NCBI GenBank assembly: GCA_964020975.1
Contig: OZ026620.1
Location: forward strand, 76,153,012 to 76,217,011
Direction of reading: 5' to 3'
Origin: Hermodice carunculata
Lineage: Eukaryota > Annelida > Polychaeta > Eunicida > Amphinomidae
DNA: 64,000 nt
The notes under the pieces were generated by a model. The model saw only the letters and a program-made list of their open reading frames with translations. It ran no database searches and was not told the DNA's origin. Made by a program: the position numbers and the translations under genes. Below, piece by piece: positions 21,422 through 35,155 of this stretch. Numbering within the stretch: the stretch's first letter is position 1; every line of letters starts with the position of its first letter.

Positions 21422-23010
21422 CCAAGGCCCCTATGCAATTTCAAAGAGATTGGCTGAGTATATACAAGGATAAAGACTTTTGAAGATTTAGCCAAACAAT
21501 GAACAAAAAAGTCATAAATAAAATCCATAAATCATTGGACCATGACCATTCGAACAAACCTGGTAGATACCCACCCAAGGGACACCCCCACTAAGTTTGA
21601 AGTGAATCTAGCTCATGGTTTCGCAGAAGTCAAAAATTGTCAACAAGCATTGCAAACCCTAATGAATTTGCAATCCCCATTGACTTGCATGGTAATCAAT
21701 AGGCATGTAAAATCAACAAGTAAATTTCCCAAAAAGCCCCAAAATCACTGGACCGTAACTGTGAGAATAAACTTGGTGAAGACCCACCCAAGACTCATCC
21801 CCACTAAGTTTAAGGTGAATCTGGCTAACGGTATTTTGATGAGGTCGAAAATGTAAACTACCATTGCAATTCCCATTGATTGCATAGTAAACAATAGGAA
21901 TGTGCGCATTGACCAACAAGTATCCGAACTGAAAAAGATTTCCCCTAAAAATGGAGCAAAAAAATCATTAAAAATCCAAAAACTGGACCATAACCACTTG
22001 AATAAATTTGGTAGAGACCCAACCAAGACACATCCCCACCGAATTTGACGTGAATCTGGTTAACTGTTTTGAAGATGAAGTCGAAAATGTAAATTACCAT
22101 TGCAATTACCATTGACTTACATATGTATGCATTGGCCAACAATTACCCGAATTGAAAAATTCGTTAAAAATCACGGATCCACTGCAGCACCACCTGGTGA
22201 ACACCTTTGTGTGACCCTTCCACAAAAAACATATCCACCAAGTTTAAGCACGATCTGAGAAATGATTTGGAGAAGAAGTTGAAAATAGCAAAGTTGAAAA
22301 TAGCAAAAACGCACAAAAATTCATAAAAAAAATTGAAAAATTGAAGTGCCAGTTGTTTAAAACAACTTAAGATTTGGGGGTCCCCAGAAGTGTCCTTGTA
22401 CAATTTCAAAGAAATTGGCCAAGCGTTTTGGAGAAGGAAATTTTTTAAGATTTCCCCCCAAAATGGACCCAAAAATTCATCAAAAAATCCAAAATTCACT
22501 GGAGCGTGACCACTTGAACAACTTGGTAGAGACCCACCCACGGCACATCACCGCCACGTTTAAAATGGATCTGGCCAGCGGTGTTGGAGAAGAAGTCGAA
22601 AATGCTAATCATGGACGGAAGATGGATGCCTCACCCTCCTAAAAGCTGAACTATCAGCTGAGCTAAACAATAGAAAAAAAGCAGCGCCGCCTGTTGAAGA
22701 ACTTAAAGTGTGGGGGTCCGCAGAAGTGTGCCTGCACAATTTCAAAGTAATTGGCCAAGTGGTTTTGGAGAAGATTTTTAAGAATTCCCCCAAAATGAAC
22801 AAAAAAATTCATTAAAAATCTGAAATTCACCGGACCGTGACCATTTGAACAAACGTGGTAGAGATGCACTCAAGGTACATCCCCACCAAGTTTGAAGTGT
22901 ATCTTGCCAGTGGTTTTGGAGGAGAAGTCGAAAATGTGAATTGTGGATGGACGGCGGACAGACCGACGATGGATGCCTCACCCTCCTAAAAGCTCCTAAA
23001 AAACTTCAAA
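21422..23010. repeat. Tandem array, diverged units of about 200-330 bp
   Basis: Six copies of a block containing GACCGTGACCATTTGAACAA, GGTAGAGACCCACCCAAG, CACATCCCCACCAAGTTTGA and TCTGGCCAGCGGTTTTGGAG start near 21538, 21751, 21987, 22190, 22502 and 22833. Two copies end with GATGGATGCCTCACCCTCCT. Spacing varies from small deletions. A further dispersed copy is at about 26470-26680. This kind of block is common in marine invertebrate genomes (from memory). Open frames across it are not credible genes. Confidence 0.75.
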
Positions 23011-25260
23011 AATGAATAAAGTAAAAGTATCACAGGAAGTTTGTAAACAATAATGCTGAATGGTGTTTGACACGCTTTGGCTTCGTGCAGTTGCATGGAA
23101 AGCGAGGGTACTTAATTTTCATAGTTACGTCATAGAGGAGTGAAGCATGCTTGGGGTGATGAAAAGTAAACTTGCATGACCTCAATGTCAATGGGATGTC
23201 ATGATGAGATCATGTGATGTATGGCGTGACAAGAAACTGAAGAACGAGTCTTTAGCAGTGGCTGGCGCATTGAGGTTTTCTGGAAACTTTGGCCTTGGCG
23301 TGAGGAGAAACTGTAGAGCGATACTGTAGAGCGAAACTTCAGCAGTGGCATACGCAATGCAGTTTTCAGGAAACTTTGGCATTCTCCCAGTTAATCAAAG
23401 ACATTACGGGTCAGCTTAAAATTGAGGGCTCTATGCATGCATTGCCACCTGACAGCAAATTCTATAACCTTTTGGTAACTAGGGGAATTGCACATATGGC
23501 TTACTTTTAAGAATTATAGTTATCTATAAAATTAATTGTTGGAATAGTTTAGTGCCATATGCGAAATATGCATTTTCATAGTCATGGATTTCTAACAGAG
23601 CCATCTCTTTGCTGATTACACTCCACAAGTAGAGTAGAGATAACACGAATCTGGGTTTGCCAATAGAGAGAGCAATTGCTGATGTTCATGGAAAAGTTTG
23701 AAATCGTGAATCAATTGGTTTGGAAGCGTAATTCCATTCCAGTTCCTTCCTCGTCTTTAGTAAAAGTTTATTCCGCTCCAGTTCATTCCACACTTTTGTC
23801 ATAATCGTGAACTAGGCTCACGCAAATCGAAGCGTAGGAAAACTTTCGTGCAAGAACGTACTCTAGAAACACGAATCTGGGTTTGCTACTTCAGTGCAGT
23901 GGCAGATCTCCACCATTCCAATCTATTTCCGAGATAGCAATCACTTCGCGCACCCGGCGGGAACCGACAATGGCAATAGGATCGGAAACTGCAAATGTGC
24001 ACGAGTCTTCCATTCCAATATATTTTATATTTTAATAAAAACATCAAAATATGCATGCGCAAAAGATTTTCCATTCAAACCTTTTCCATATTTTACTGAC
24101 AAAAGGAAACTATGCATGGACAAAATTAAGGTGATTCTTGTGAGATTCCCCAGGCACCATTTTCAGTCACATTGCCCATGGTCGAAGCGTAGGATCACTC
24201 TCGCGCAAGAATTCGCTCGAGAATATACAGCAACATACACGGTTACTGACAAGCTAAACTATCGCATGCTGAAACGTATCGGAAAGTTACAAGTAGTACC
24301 AAAGAATAAATACGCAAAGTCTCGCTGGTCCAGCAAAATGCCGCTTATCAGCAAGCAGGCTTGTACCTCAGTTATGTATTGCGGAGATACCGTAAGATTA
24401 GTGGAAGTCCAACACCTGTATTGAGCGATATAAATATTGTGGCGATACCTAAAATTTAATGAGAGTCCAGCGCTGCGCATGTTGCTGAGGGCCTGAGTGA
24501 TTTGGCAATCAGATGTGTCTGAACCAGGCAACTATGCGCCGAGCACGTACATGTATGGGTTTCGGTCGATGATGTCAGTTTAGGTTCCTTGCCTGTCATG
24601 AGACTTAATCTCTGTTGGGTTATAGAGAGAGATTCTACTGAAAATTTAATAGAATTTCAAAGGGAAAAGGAGTCTCCTAATCTCTATCTTACAAAACAAT
24701 CTTGCATTTGAAAAAAATCTGACAAATATTACATTTAACCCCTGTAAGAAGGTGATTGACAGTAAACTGTATTGACTTTGTAATTCATAAGTGCATGCTT
24801 AGTGTTAAAAGTGTACTGATTCTTTAACACAAGTATCAGCGCAACTCTACCAAGTGTGTGAGGAAATCTGATTACCTGCGGTCATTAATGGCGCCCCGTA
24901 CTGATTCTAGTGGTTGTCACTTACTCCATTTATTACTACTGGATATGGAGTCGGCAGTTTGGCCCATGGTTTTATTAAACATGTTAAATGTGTGGCTGTA
25001 TTAGACTACTTGCACAATGATGCATAAGTAATCGGAACCATATCCTAAAAGGTAGTTTAAATACAAAAGATCCCAGTCTTTTGACTGCAATATTGTAGGT
25101 GTAACACTGCAATTTTAATTCATTGGGTTTCTTTATCTGTTGGGAGATAAGGATTATCAAGAAAAGAAGATTTGCTACAGAGCAAATCTACCCGTGTGCC
25201 TTCAAAATTTGTAAACATTAAATGCTACAACTTTTTTTTTCTTTGGTACTATACATTCCA
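23011..25260. other. Repeat-rich non-coding DNA, no supported gene
   Basis: Contains an imperfect double block at 23225-23385 (GAAACTGTAGAGCG..., TTTCTGGAAACTTTGGC). Matching phrases occur at 23650/23870 (ACACGAATCTGGGTTTGC) and 23828/24183 (CGAAGCGTAGGA). A 176-codon open frame at 23894-24424 spans these repeats, has no family motif, and is not called. Confidence 0.4.
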
Positions 25261-25261
25261 T

Positions 25262-25640
25262 TAAGCTTATCGTTAGATGAAAATTACAAAGTTCAAATGA
25301 CTTTGAACTTCAGAGGTCACATGTAAGTTACAAAAATGTGCAGTATTGCTTTATCAACAATTTGAGTCCGATGGCAGAAATTGGATGAAAATTGAACAAG
25401 TTGTGGCTAGATGAAAATTCAAAGGCCCAATGACCTTGACTTTTGAACTTAAGAGATCACATGTATTTTACAGAAAATGTACAGTGTTACGATGTCCTCT
25501 TTTAAGCCCACTTTGAACAAAATCAGATGGCAAGGAATCAAGTTATGGCTAGATGAAAATTTCAAAGGGCCAAATAACCTTGACCTTTGACCGTAAGATG
25601 TCACATATAAATTTCAAACAGGAAGACTGTGTGAACAGCC
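25262..25640. repeat. Tandem array, about 130-bp units, three copies
   Basis: Units begin GATGAAAATT(T)CAAAG, continue AATGACCTTGACTTTTGAAC and GAGGTCACATGTAA, and end with AAAATGTGCAGT-like words. It runs directly into the AGGTCA array that follows. A further partial unit is at 26695-26775. Confidence 0.65.
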
Positions 25641-26460
25641 CATGCTCCGCTGACTTAGTCAGTTCGAATAGTTGTCAAGTGAACAGTACAATTTTCATAA
25701 GTGGCCCTATGACCTAGGAAATGAAGTCAAGGTCGCTCATGTACTGTTTCAGTCTGGTCTTCACAGAGGACTACCACTATGCAAAACATCAAGGTCCTAG
25801 CTCAAATATTTTTCAAGTTCGCAAGTGAACATGTACAGTAAATTCACTAAAGTGACCCTGTGACATTGAGAATAAGGTGAAGGGCACTCATTTAGTGTCT
25901 AAATGTGGCTCACATGGACCACCACAATGTGCAACATCAAACTTGTAGCTCAAATAGTTCTCAAATTTTCAGGTCAAAAGTCAAATTTACACAAGTGGCA
26001 CTGTGGCGTCTACATTTACTCTACTGAATTTTTTAACTGTTATAGCCGAGACTGTTGCAAAGATTATTAAAAAGAAAAAAAAACAGAGATGGCAGTAATT
26101 GCAGTGTCTGTTTACCTGGAACTTGTGATACAGTTTCTGTAAAGTTAGTCAAGGTCACCCATGTACAGTTTGGACTACGCCCAGGACTACCGTCAGGTGG
26201 AACATCGAGGTCCAAGTTCGAAAAGATGTCAAGTGAACAGTAAAATTTGTGTAAGTAGCCCTATGACCTTGGGAATGGGGTCAAGGTCACTCATATACCG
26301 TGTCTGCCTGGCCCTAATTAAGGACAACAACCAGGTACAATATCAATTTCCAAGCTCAGCACTTCTCCAGTTACCATATAAAGAGTGAATTAACATAACT
26401 TGACTTATTACCTCGGAAATGAGGTCAAGTTCACTCATCTACTGCTAATGTCTCACCCTC
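25640..26460. repeat. Second array of the about 155-bp TCAAGGTCA repeat family
   Basis: Same unit as the array at 10790-11490 (GGCCCTATGACCT, GAAATGAAGTCAAGGTC, CATCAAGGTCC). About five diverged units; an A/G-rich segment near 26065 breaks one of them. It is followed by the dispersed GACCCTGACCAC block to about 26690. Confidence 0.75.
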
Positions 26461-27360
26461 TATACACGGAAATGTCCCTATGCAATTTTTTTAAACCCAC
26501 TGATTGAGTATTTACAGGGATGATTTTTATAGGTTTGGCAAAAAAAAATCATAAATATCCAAAAAGCATTGGACCCTGACCACTGGATGTAACATGTTAG
26601 CGATCCAGCAAAGGCACATCCTCACCAAGTTTGAAGTTAATCTGGCACACCGTTTTGGAGATGAGGTTGCAAATGGTTACAACTGGATGAAAATTGAGGG
26701 TTATGGCTGGACGAAAATCTGACCTTGACCTTTAGAGGTCACATGTAAATCACATAAATGTGCAGTACAAAAACTCAAAGACTTCATGTGTGGGAGTATA
26801 ATCATAGTAGTTTTCAAATAAAATGTCCGACAACTTTGCCTGTAAAGAAAGAAAGAGGAAGCGCGGGAGAAAGAGAAAAAGAGAGAGAGAAAGAAAGATT
26901 TCCTGGAAAAAACAGTATATCTGTGTTGGTACACAGACGTAATTCCAATTGTCTGTATCGTAGTATTAAGTGAAATGCGTGTATTAAAAAGGTATCACAA
27001 GCCAAGAGTCTCACAACTGGAAGCACAACACTTACATTCCAGCTAGTAACAGGTATTTTAATTACATATATGCTGTTTAGGTGTGTGGGAACACACTCTT
27101 TCTTTCTTTTTCTATCTTAATCTCTCGTCTTCCTCTCTTTTTGTAACTTTATTTCTCTCATTCCTTTCCACTAGATATTTGTGGTGGCTTAAACGCATTC
27201 ACCACTCCAACCAGAATTTCAAATTTTGCATGAGTATAGCACGAGCTGCGCATCTTTAAAAAGGTTGACAGGTTAAAAAATATGCAAATTAGGGGAACTG
27301 AAATTGTATGCTGCAGTCCATGGTATTCTATTATGATGACCATAGGGAATTATGTATTAA
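26460..27360. other. Repeat copies and purine/pyrimidine tracts
   Basis: 26470-26690 is a copy of the block found at 21424-21650. 26846-26898 is A/G-rich and 27105-27170 is C/T-rich. No gene. Confidence 0.5.
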
Positions 27361-27745
27361 GGTAAGCTCAGAAGTCCACATCTCGGTCTGAGGTTCTTGT
27401 CAGGTCCAGAGGTCAATACCAAGGGCAGATGTCTACACCAGGGTCAGAACTCGACACACAGGTCAGACGTTTATACAAAGGTCAGAAAGCGATGTCAGGG
27501 CTAGAGGGTACTGTTAGCGTCAGATGTCAATACCAGGGTCAGTCCTCAATGTCAGGTAAGAGTTCAGTATAAATATTAGATGCCAATGGCCATATTAAGA
27601 GTCACTCTCACCATCGCAGGCCAATACGAAGGTCAGAAATCAATGTGGAGGTCAGAGGCCAATATCAAGGACAGAGGTCAATACCAAGGTCACGGTTCAA
27701 TGTCAGGATAGAGGTCAATATCAAGGTCTGAGGTGCCCAAGTTAA
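27360..27745. repeat. Irregular short tandem array of AGGTCA words
   Basis: AGGTC(A/C), GGTCAGA and GTCAATACCAAGG words recur more than fifteen times at about 18-30 bp spacing. It is a decayed minisatellite distinct from the 155-bp family, though it shares the AGGTCA core. No coding potential. Confidence 0.7.
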
Positions 27746-29046
27746 CTTTGAAAAGTGTGAAATAAAGGTTGTCAGTAGAACTAAATTTGCCTCCAGCAGT
27801 ACAGACATGGTACCCCAGCCTCAGTTGCCATTCCAAATTAGATCCATAGATTGGTACAATAGATCACATGGGGTTAACAGTGAACATCACTTTATGCTGT
27901 TTGAGAAAATTAAGAACACTTGAAATGTTTGAGCATCTTCAAAACTAAGAGAGAAAGAGATACCACTGAATACTCAATTGGTTATTGGCACACAGAATAA
28001 ACAGTAAACAGTAGTTGTTTTGAACTATATTCCAAAACTTAATCTGCCGGCCATACCATCAAAGATATCAGTTGCATAATAACTTTTCATGATGCTATCA
28101 CAAACAATTTATGGGCAATCTTGTTAAACTGTGTGTCAACACACTTTTCTGTTTTTCCTGAAGTTCTTTCTTTCTTATGTCTGGGTGCCAACCCAGACAT
28201 ATTGTTTTTTCTTGCATTCCATGGCACCCAAATTTGTCCAAAGTTTTTCTCAGACACTAATAATCCAAAACCACCAAACTTGCCATAGTGACTGACCTAC
28301 CAATGAAATTTTGCCATTTGGTTTGGAATAGTCATGATCTTTCAAATGATGCAAATGAGGGGCAGTTAAAATTTTAAAAGCTCCATATCTGCCAAACTAT
28401 TGCTGATAGACACAAAGTTCCAACTTACACATGTAGGTTTGAGACAATTGCAAATCCAATCGCATGCAAACAAAACTAATATAATGTATTCTAAATTCAC
28501 TGAATTTCTCCCTTATCCACGTGCAGGCCTTCAACTGCATGCTATATGACCTATTGCTTGAACTCTATGGTGCCAGGCAACCATTTTGCATTCATAATTA
28601 ATTAGCTTGAACCTGTCATACAGGCAGCTTTCTATCCATGCATGCTAAGTGTATGCTTTGGAAGGTTTGGGTTTTGTACCAAATTGGGGAGGAGAGGTGG
28701 ACTCCCAACAACTATGTAACGAGGCTCTCAATAAATTGAGTGTTCACTGTAATCAACACACACATGGTTCTAATTGACCCAGTTGCACACTTAATACAAA
28801 TCTCATCGAACCAAGGAACAGTTTTACTGTCAACAATACAAACTCCTTTGCATCACAATAGGAATAATCTCTTGTTCAATCACCTAAAACATTAATTCTG
28901 TACATAAGTCAGTTTGACATGTTTATTTAAACAATATTACTGACAATAGTCTTTTAATCTGAACACATTCATGCGAGTAATATTTATACAATTTTCACCT
29001 TACTTTGTGCATCGGTAACCACATTGTCCCTGCCGTGGGCATGCTC
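27746..29046. other. Non-coding DNA with a perfect short hairpin
   Basis: A hairpin with 10-bp arms and a GCCA loop (ATGTCTGGGT / ACCCAGACAT) lies at 28177-28200. The rest shows no gene. Part of 28500-29046 may be the 3' region of the Gypsy fragment that follows on the minus strand, but no terminal repeat was recognised. Confidence 0.4.
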
Positions 29047-30030
29047 AATTTAAAAAAATTATCCTTGTAGATATAAACTCCATCTCAACATTCTCTGATT
29101 TTGGTCTTTGAACTTATCCAAAAACTTAAAGGGATGGTGATCAGAGTAAACCAGTACTACGTATAGACCTGAGGTAACATAGACTTGAAAATGTTGAAGT
29201 GCTAACAATAAAGTAAGTGCTTCTTTCTCGATGGTGGAATATTCCCTTTGATGGATGTTAAATTTCTTGGAAAAATAACTCACAGGGTATTCCAAACCAG
29301 CGATACCATCCTGTATTAACAGACCACCTGCTGCCACATCGAAAAACACCCATTTCCTATCTTATCAATACAATCATCCACCCTAGGGCTGGGATAGGAG
29401 TGTGATTTAGTCACAGAATTCACTTTTTCTATATTCGATGCAAAATCGCATTGAACCATCCGGTTTTGGAACTAATACAATAGGACTAGTCCAGCTACTT
29501 TGGATCTGTTCTATGATATCATTTTACAGCATTTTATTTATTTCTTATCGTACTGCAGCCAATCTCAGAGGATTCATCTGATACGGTTGTTGCTGTATCG
29601 GGCCAGCATCACCTACATGTACATTATGACATAACATTGAGGTGCAACCAGGCTGGTCTGAGAATAAATATTAATGTTCAAACTCATGAATGAGTTTGCT
29701 AAATCAGCTTGCTGTGCAGGCTCAAAATGACTGATCGTGCTGTGAAGGTTTTGTAATGTGTCAGAGTTCTGCATTTTTACACTGGAAATAGGACACAAGT
29801 CTTCATTTGGGAATGGATCATTTCCATCATTCTTCACTGAGGGTCAGCTTTTTGCTCCCTAATCAGCGTGTCTCGATTCAAATGTGGGCATTTGACTCTG
29901 TGATCATTTGGGTTTACCTGGTCAGAGAGGCTCCCATCATGGCTTACCTCTGGACTCAAGTTGCCTTCATGGCTTACTTGGTCCTCCAGCTTACAAGCAA
30001 AAATGCCTCTGCCAACCCTAGACATTCATC
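29047..30030 (-). mobile_element. Ty3/Gypsy retrotransposon fragment (pol), fossil
   Basis: Minus-strand remnants in order: a pre-RT linker (HSTISHFEPAQQADLANS), the start of reverse transcriptase ([20 protein letters not shown]) and RNase H (EYPVSYFSKKFNIHQREYST, VYSDHHPFKFLDKF). Most of RT and all of integrase are absent and no LTRs are visible, so this is an internally deleted, broken fragment. It is a different lineage from the larger Gypsy element at 35-44 kb, judging from the RNase H wording. Confidence 0.75.
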
Positions 30031-33000
30031 ATCCTTGTCACTGGCTTCTTGTTTCGAAGCTTCAAGAGCCATTGACCTTGTCCCAACACAGACGGGGAAA
30101 AGCCCAGAAATTCATGCTCAAGATGCTCTGTGTATGGCTGTTTGTTTTCATTTGGAGAGGTCACTGTATTTATTGAGTGTGAGCCCTGTTAAAGGGATAC
30201 TTTGCAGGGTCACTGCTGAGTCAGTGAAATGGCCTTTTTGTGGCTGACTCACATGTAACTGGTAAACATGGGAGATAAGCTGGAATGGTGAACTACATTC
30301 ATATGAGGTAATCCAGACAGGTCTCAAAGCACTGGAATGTATGACTAATTGGAAAGCTCTCAAAGAAATTAGAGATTTCTCTTCCTGGATATATAAAGCA
30401 GATACTTTCCTGACTGGGAAGGAGAGATAATTCTGGCGATCTGACATCAACTGTGTGTTGTCATTAAGCCATTGGGACTGCGAGCCGTTTTTTACATTGT
30501 ACCTGTGTAGTGTAGACAGTGTCGTTGAGTGGACTGCTATATTTGGTGTTCATTGTACCACATGGAACCAAGCTGCACATCTAGGTATTGGATCAACACC
30601 ACACCTTTCAGTACCACATTGGAACCAAGCCGTACCTCTGTGGGATTTGTACCAGATAATTTGGCAGCTGTCATAGGACTTGGAACTGTGGGACAGTACC
30701 TGTGGATAATCTCACCAGGGATTACGATTTACTGGAGACTGTTTAGCAATTGTTATTACCAGCAGAGATAGGTTTACTTACTTTGTACTGATTTTGATTA
30801 ACATATCGTTTTTGTTACTTATATAATTGTCATCATTTTTATATTTCTGCTAATATTCAAAAGGTGGGCATCGTAACTTATTAGCTTTGCAGCACATCAT
30901 CTTTTCTAGTTTCTTATATATTCGGTATATAGATACATTTATTCGATAACGTAATGCGGGGTAAAAGTCGCTTGGGAACAGAGAGCCTGTCAGCGGTCAT
31001 TCTAATTCGATTGAAAAGTATCCCCTGCCACTCAAAATGCCTCCAACTGCTGCTAAATGAATGTCTGTGTGAACGCTGGAGCCACACCTTCCAGTCTTAG
31101 CTCATCAGCTTTGTGTTTGTCTTTATTTATTTTTTCATTCATTCATGCCATGAGATCTGGTTGACGCTAGTTCATAATGGAGGTTTTGTTTATGCACTAG
31201 GCATCATGCATGAATGAACGTGTTCTGAAACATACCACATACAGACATGTAGCAGTAGGCGTGAATCAATGTAATATATTACAAAGAGTGAGTTGTGGAG
31301 ATATGTATACAGATTCATATGACGATACAATATGCAGTTTATAAAAAAAGATTTGTGATCATTGGCATATACAGCAGATAAAGTTAGTTCTGGATGTATA
31401 CTGTTGCACCTAATTCAATATCACATTAGTCAACTTACCTCCATATAATGCGGGAAGGCATAGGAATAACTGCATGAACTTAAGCGAAATCCTCATATTG
31501 GCACTGAAATGAAACAATAAGACTTTGTGAACACCCCATACTCACCTTGACTGGACACGTGGAAAAAATCCCTGACAGGACCTGAGCACTACTAGGCTTA
31601 CACTCCAGCTTGCATTGAACTAAGATGAGCAGAACTGAGCTCATTTTAATTCTTTCTATGCCAACTGCGACTATAGTCGAAGTTCTTAACTCGAACTGCT
31701 CTGAACTATAATTAGAATGCGGGGGGGGGGCATTCCAAGTACCAGTATGCCTGTAGCTACGTAGAATATTAGAGTCCAGGCCAACAGCTTTCCTCAGGGC
31801 GTTTTGGGCATAATGCCCCTTAGTCGCACCAAGGAAAGCTGTTAACTCAGTCCAAATATGGCATTGAAAAAGTTAATTCTGAATTAAAACTGTATGTATA
31901 TGACTGACAGCAATCAATAACCTAGTTTTACAAAGATCCTGGCATAGTACATGCAAAACAAGTTTGAAGTTGGTCGTGTGGTTTTGGAAAAAACATATGC
32001 AAATACACATTTGTTACTATTCCAATTCTAAGCATGCTATGGAGCCTTATTATGTCCCGTTACATGATATCGAACACTTCTAAGGTACTAATACCATCCG
32101 TAGCATTGCAGAATCACAGGTCTATACACCGGTTCAAATATAAATTGAATAATAAAGTTATTAAAAATTAAAATGAAAATAAATTGAAACTATAATTATA
32201 AATAAGCGACCCATGGGCCTAATGTTTGGAGAGTGCAACTAAAATACGACACCTAGGAATGCCAGGGGCTGTATTTTCACAAACATTGCTTCCAGAAAAG
32301 CAGGTTTTGGCTTAATTGTGGAAAACAGTGTATGCTTTGAGCTCAAATAAATATTATCAAGGTATATATACTGGCACCGGTATACATAGTGGTTCAACCA
32401 TCACGTCCATGCTGCGATATTTACGTTGATATGTAAGTCATATGGTAAAAGGTCACCCTTCTGTTTCAACCGAGCAATTAAACATTATAGATTATCTTGG
32501 GAAAGGGAATGTATTTGTAAGTTTACCAACTGGTGCTGCAAGTCATCGACATATATTGCTGTTCCATTTACACTTGACTGGGAGAACACGAATTTGATAA
32601 CTAACGACTGGGTCAAACTGAGGCCTCGGCTCTTCATAGGCTGTCACTGACAGGAGGCTGACCAGATGATTTTTCAACCGGTACGTAACGCCTTCTGTCG
32701 GCTGCGGATTGAAGCCACTGATATAATCCAGTCCTCGTTTGCTTCGCAAACTCGCGCCGTATGTCAGTATTTCGTGGTCCAATCAATAATTCTATAATAT
32801 ATGTATAGATTTTTTTTTCTGACAAGTAGGAAACAGCAACATGCAAACGAACACTTGTCATTCTGTCGCAGGGTGAATTCTCCAGTGAATAATGAAACAA
32901 TGTTGGATGGGGCATGTAGCTTGATCACTATGCAGTGAAGGCCCAAACTTACAAACTCAAATTGCCAGGCACCCAACACTCACACAAACAAAACACAACT

Positions 33001-34436
33001 GCTTGGTTAGGAGGCAGAACTCCACTGATTTTTAATTCTGAATCTTGACAAATGTAATTTTTGTACAATAGAAAACGCAAATACCTAATAAGATTGAAGT
33101 TTACAATGAAGCATCTAAAACCAGAAAGAGGCTTATAGATGTTGACCAATAAAATACAATTTAATGCAAACTCTGAAAACTACAAAAGAACACATTTAAC
33201 CAATGAACATGTAGTACACATTGACATATCTAAACTTTCCCAGATTGCTACTATGTGAACCCTATTGTGTGTAACCCTTTGTTTTAGCAAGAGGATTATG
33301 GACACCTCTGCCACACACTCAGATCTTTAGGCCAGGTACCAATTAGGCATGTTATTCAATGTTGGACAGAGACCTGTCAAGCATGTAAATTGTCTGACCA
33401 GCCATTTTTTTACATTGCAGGCTTATTCTCACCTGTGTCTAAGTTGACTATACCAAATGCCAGTTAATTGTACTTTCAGACAATTTTAGAAACAGTTTCC
33501 AAACAAGACAAAAGTTGAAAGTTATGTTAACCAGGCATGGAGCCACTTACATACCCAAAATGTAAAACTGCTTTTGGATCTTAGAATAAGAATTTAAAAC
33601 AATTACTGCTAATGATTGCTAGATGCAATTATACTGATGAACAATATATTATTTATGCTTGCACTTGCAAAGGCAAAATTTAGGCGAATGACTTCAAGTG
33701 TTTTGAAAAATAAATAATTAAATGACAATAAATAAATAATAAATATGTAAACCACATGTATTTTGAAAATTAAAACACATTTCAGAAATCCATCATTGTT
33801 GAAACAGGAGAAGTTAGAAATAATTCAGAAAATAAAGATAAGTTTAAGGCAGGCCATTCTGGCTCTGTGACATTATGCCCCCTGTTTGTCTTGGCCACGG
33901 CCTCGTGGTCGAGATAAATGAAAAGAAAAAAAATATGTACATTAGTGTTAAAATCATTACCCTAAATACACATCAGGCACTAAGGAGGTCTCTGCACTTA
34001 ACCCCCAAGAACTGCAATCAAGTGAAAATTAATTGCTGGTTTCAATATCACAAATACTATCATATTATTATCAATAATTGAACCATACCACTTGAGAAGT
34101 GAATACTTGCATAATAATAACAATTATAAGGTACATCATTTCAAATTTCTCGTCTGTTCTGGCTTGAAGAAATGAACACACGTGCAATTTAAGCAATAAT
34201 CATAAGTAGATTTGGAACACAAATATGAAGTGTTTGTTAAATTTAAAATATGCGTACCGGCATTGAAGGTAATCAACATAGAATAATCTACTTGTAGAGA
34301 TGTTGTGTTAATCAACTAAGAATTTATACATTAATTGGAACAATACTAACAATCATGATATATTAGTTTTAAATATTGGCACGTGCTTTTAAATCACGAG
34401 AGAAGTGAATGCATTAAGACTACATTGTCCTTGTGT
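30031..34436. other. Non-coding DNA, no supported gene
   Basis: Long AT-rich stretch with only short open frames lacking motifs. A poly-G run lies at 31721-31731. A small CpG-richer patch at 32640-32780 has open frames on the minus strand but no recognised protein. The 3' LTR of the minus-strand Gypsy element would be expected toward the right of this region but was not recognised. Confidence 0.4.
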
Positions 34437-34705
34437 AGCAATGTTTAGTTCTACCACACTTTATACTGAGCATTCACATAAAATAAGAAATAAGAAAAAG
34501 AAATAAATGGAATCATAACTTTTAAGGATGTGATTTACTTTGTGCCATGATTTCTACTTCCATCCCTCGTCTATCTGTAGCAATGTCCAGTTCTACCATA
34601 CTTTATACTGAGCATTCACATAAAAGAATAACAAATGAATGGAATCATAACTTTTAAGGTTGTGATTTACTTTGTGCCCTGATTTCTACTTCCATCCCTA
34701 GTCTA
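34437..34705. repeat. Tandem duplication, about 130-bp unit, two copies
   Basis: Both copies carry TTCTACCA(C/T)ACTTTATACTG, GAATCATAACTTTTAAGG and CTACTTCCATCCCT. They differ by a short indel in the A-rich part and a few substitutions. No gene. Confidence 0.85.
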
Positions 34706-35155
34706 AATAATTAAAATTTGGAATGCCTACCACTTCAGAATGAATCAGTATGCATGTCATCTTATGCTAATTGGCTTACAGAATGAAGAGTTCTAGGTAG
34801 AAAATGAACATATGAAGTGTGAGAGCAACTAGGTGTGCATAACATATATTATACTAAGAATATTGAATAATTTCATTTCCAAAATTCACACTTAAATACT
34901 AAACATGTCCTGTAGTAATCGGAATTCAATGCAGTGGTACAGAGTCAATAATTAAAATCCAATGATACATGTACTGGAATTCAATATACCTTTAGACATG
35001 CTACAGATCAATGTTCTTTCTTATTTCTTGGAAACGAAACCATGAAGGGTATGTTACAAACCACAGTCATTAAAAAAAAGTGCTTCCTGCATGATTAAGT
35101 AGTACCTCATACATATCATTAAGATGACATAACTGTACTTTGTGTACATTATCAG

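Noticed and set aside
21542-22981. Many 60-125-codon frames on both strands
   Set aside because: They all follow the tandem repeat units, with no consistent frame between units.
23894-24424. 176-codon plus-strand open frame
   Set aside because: It spans short duplicated phrases, has no recognisable domain and no splice or start context. Likely chance.
29807-30771. Plus-strand frames of 70-146 codons
   Set aside because: The first overlaps the minus-strand Gypsy fragment; the others have no motifs and no splice-bounded structure.
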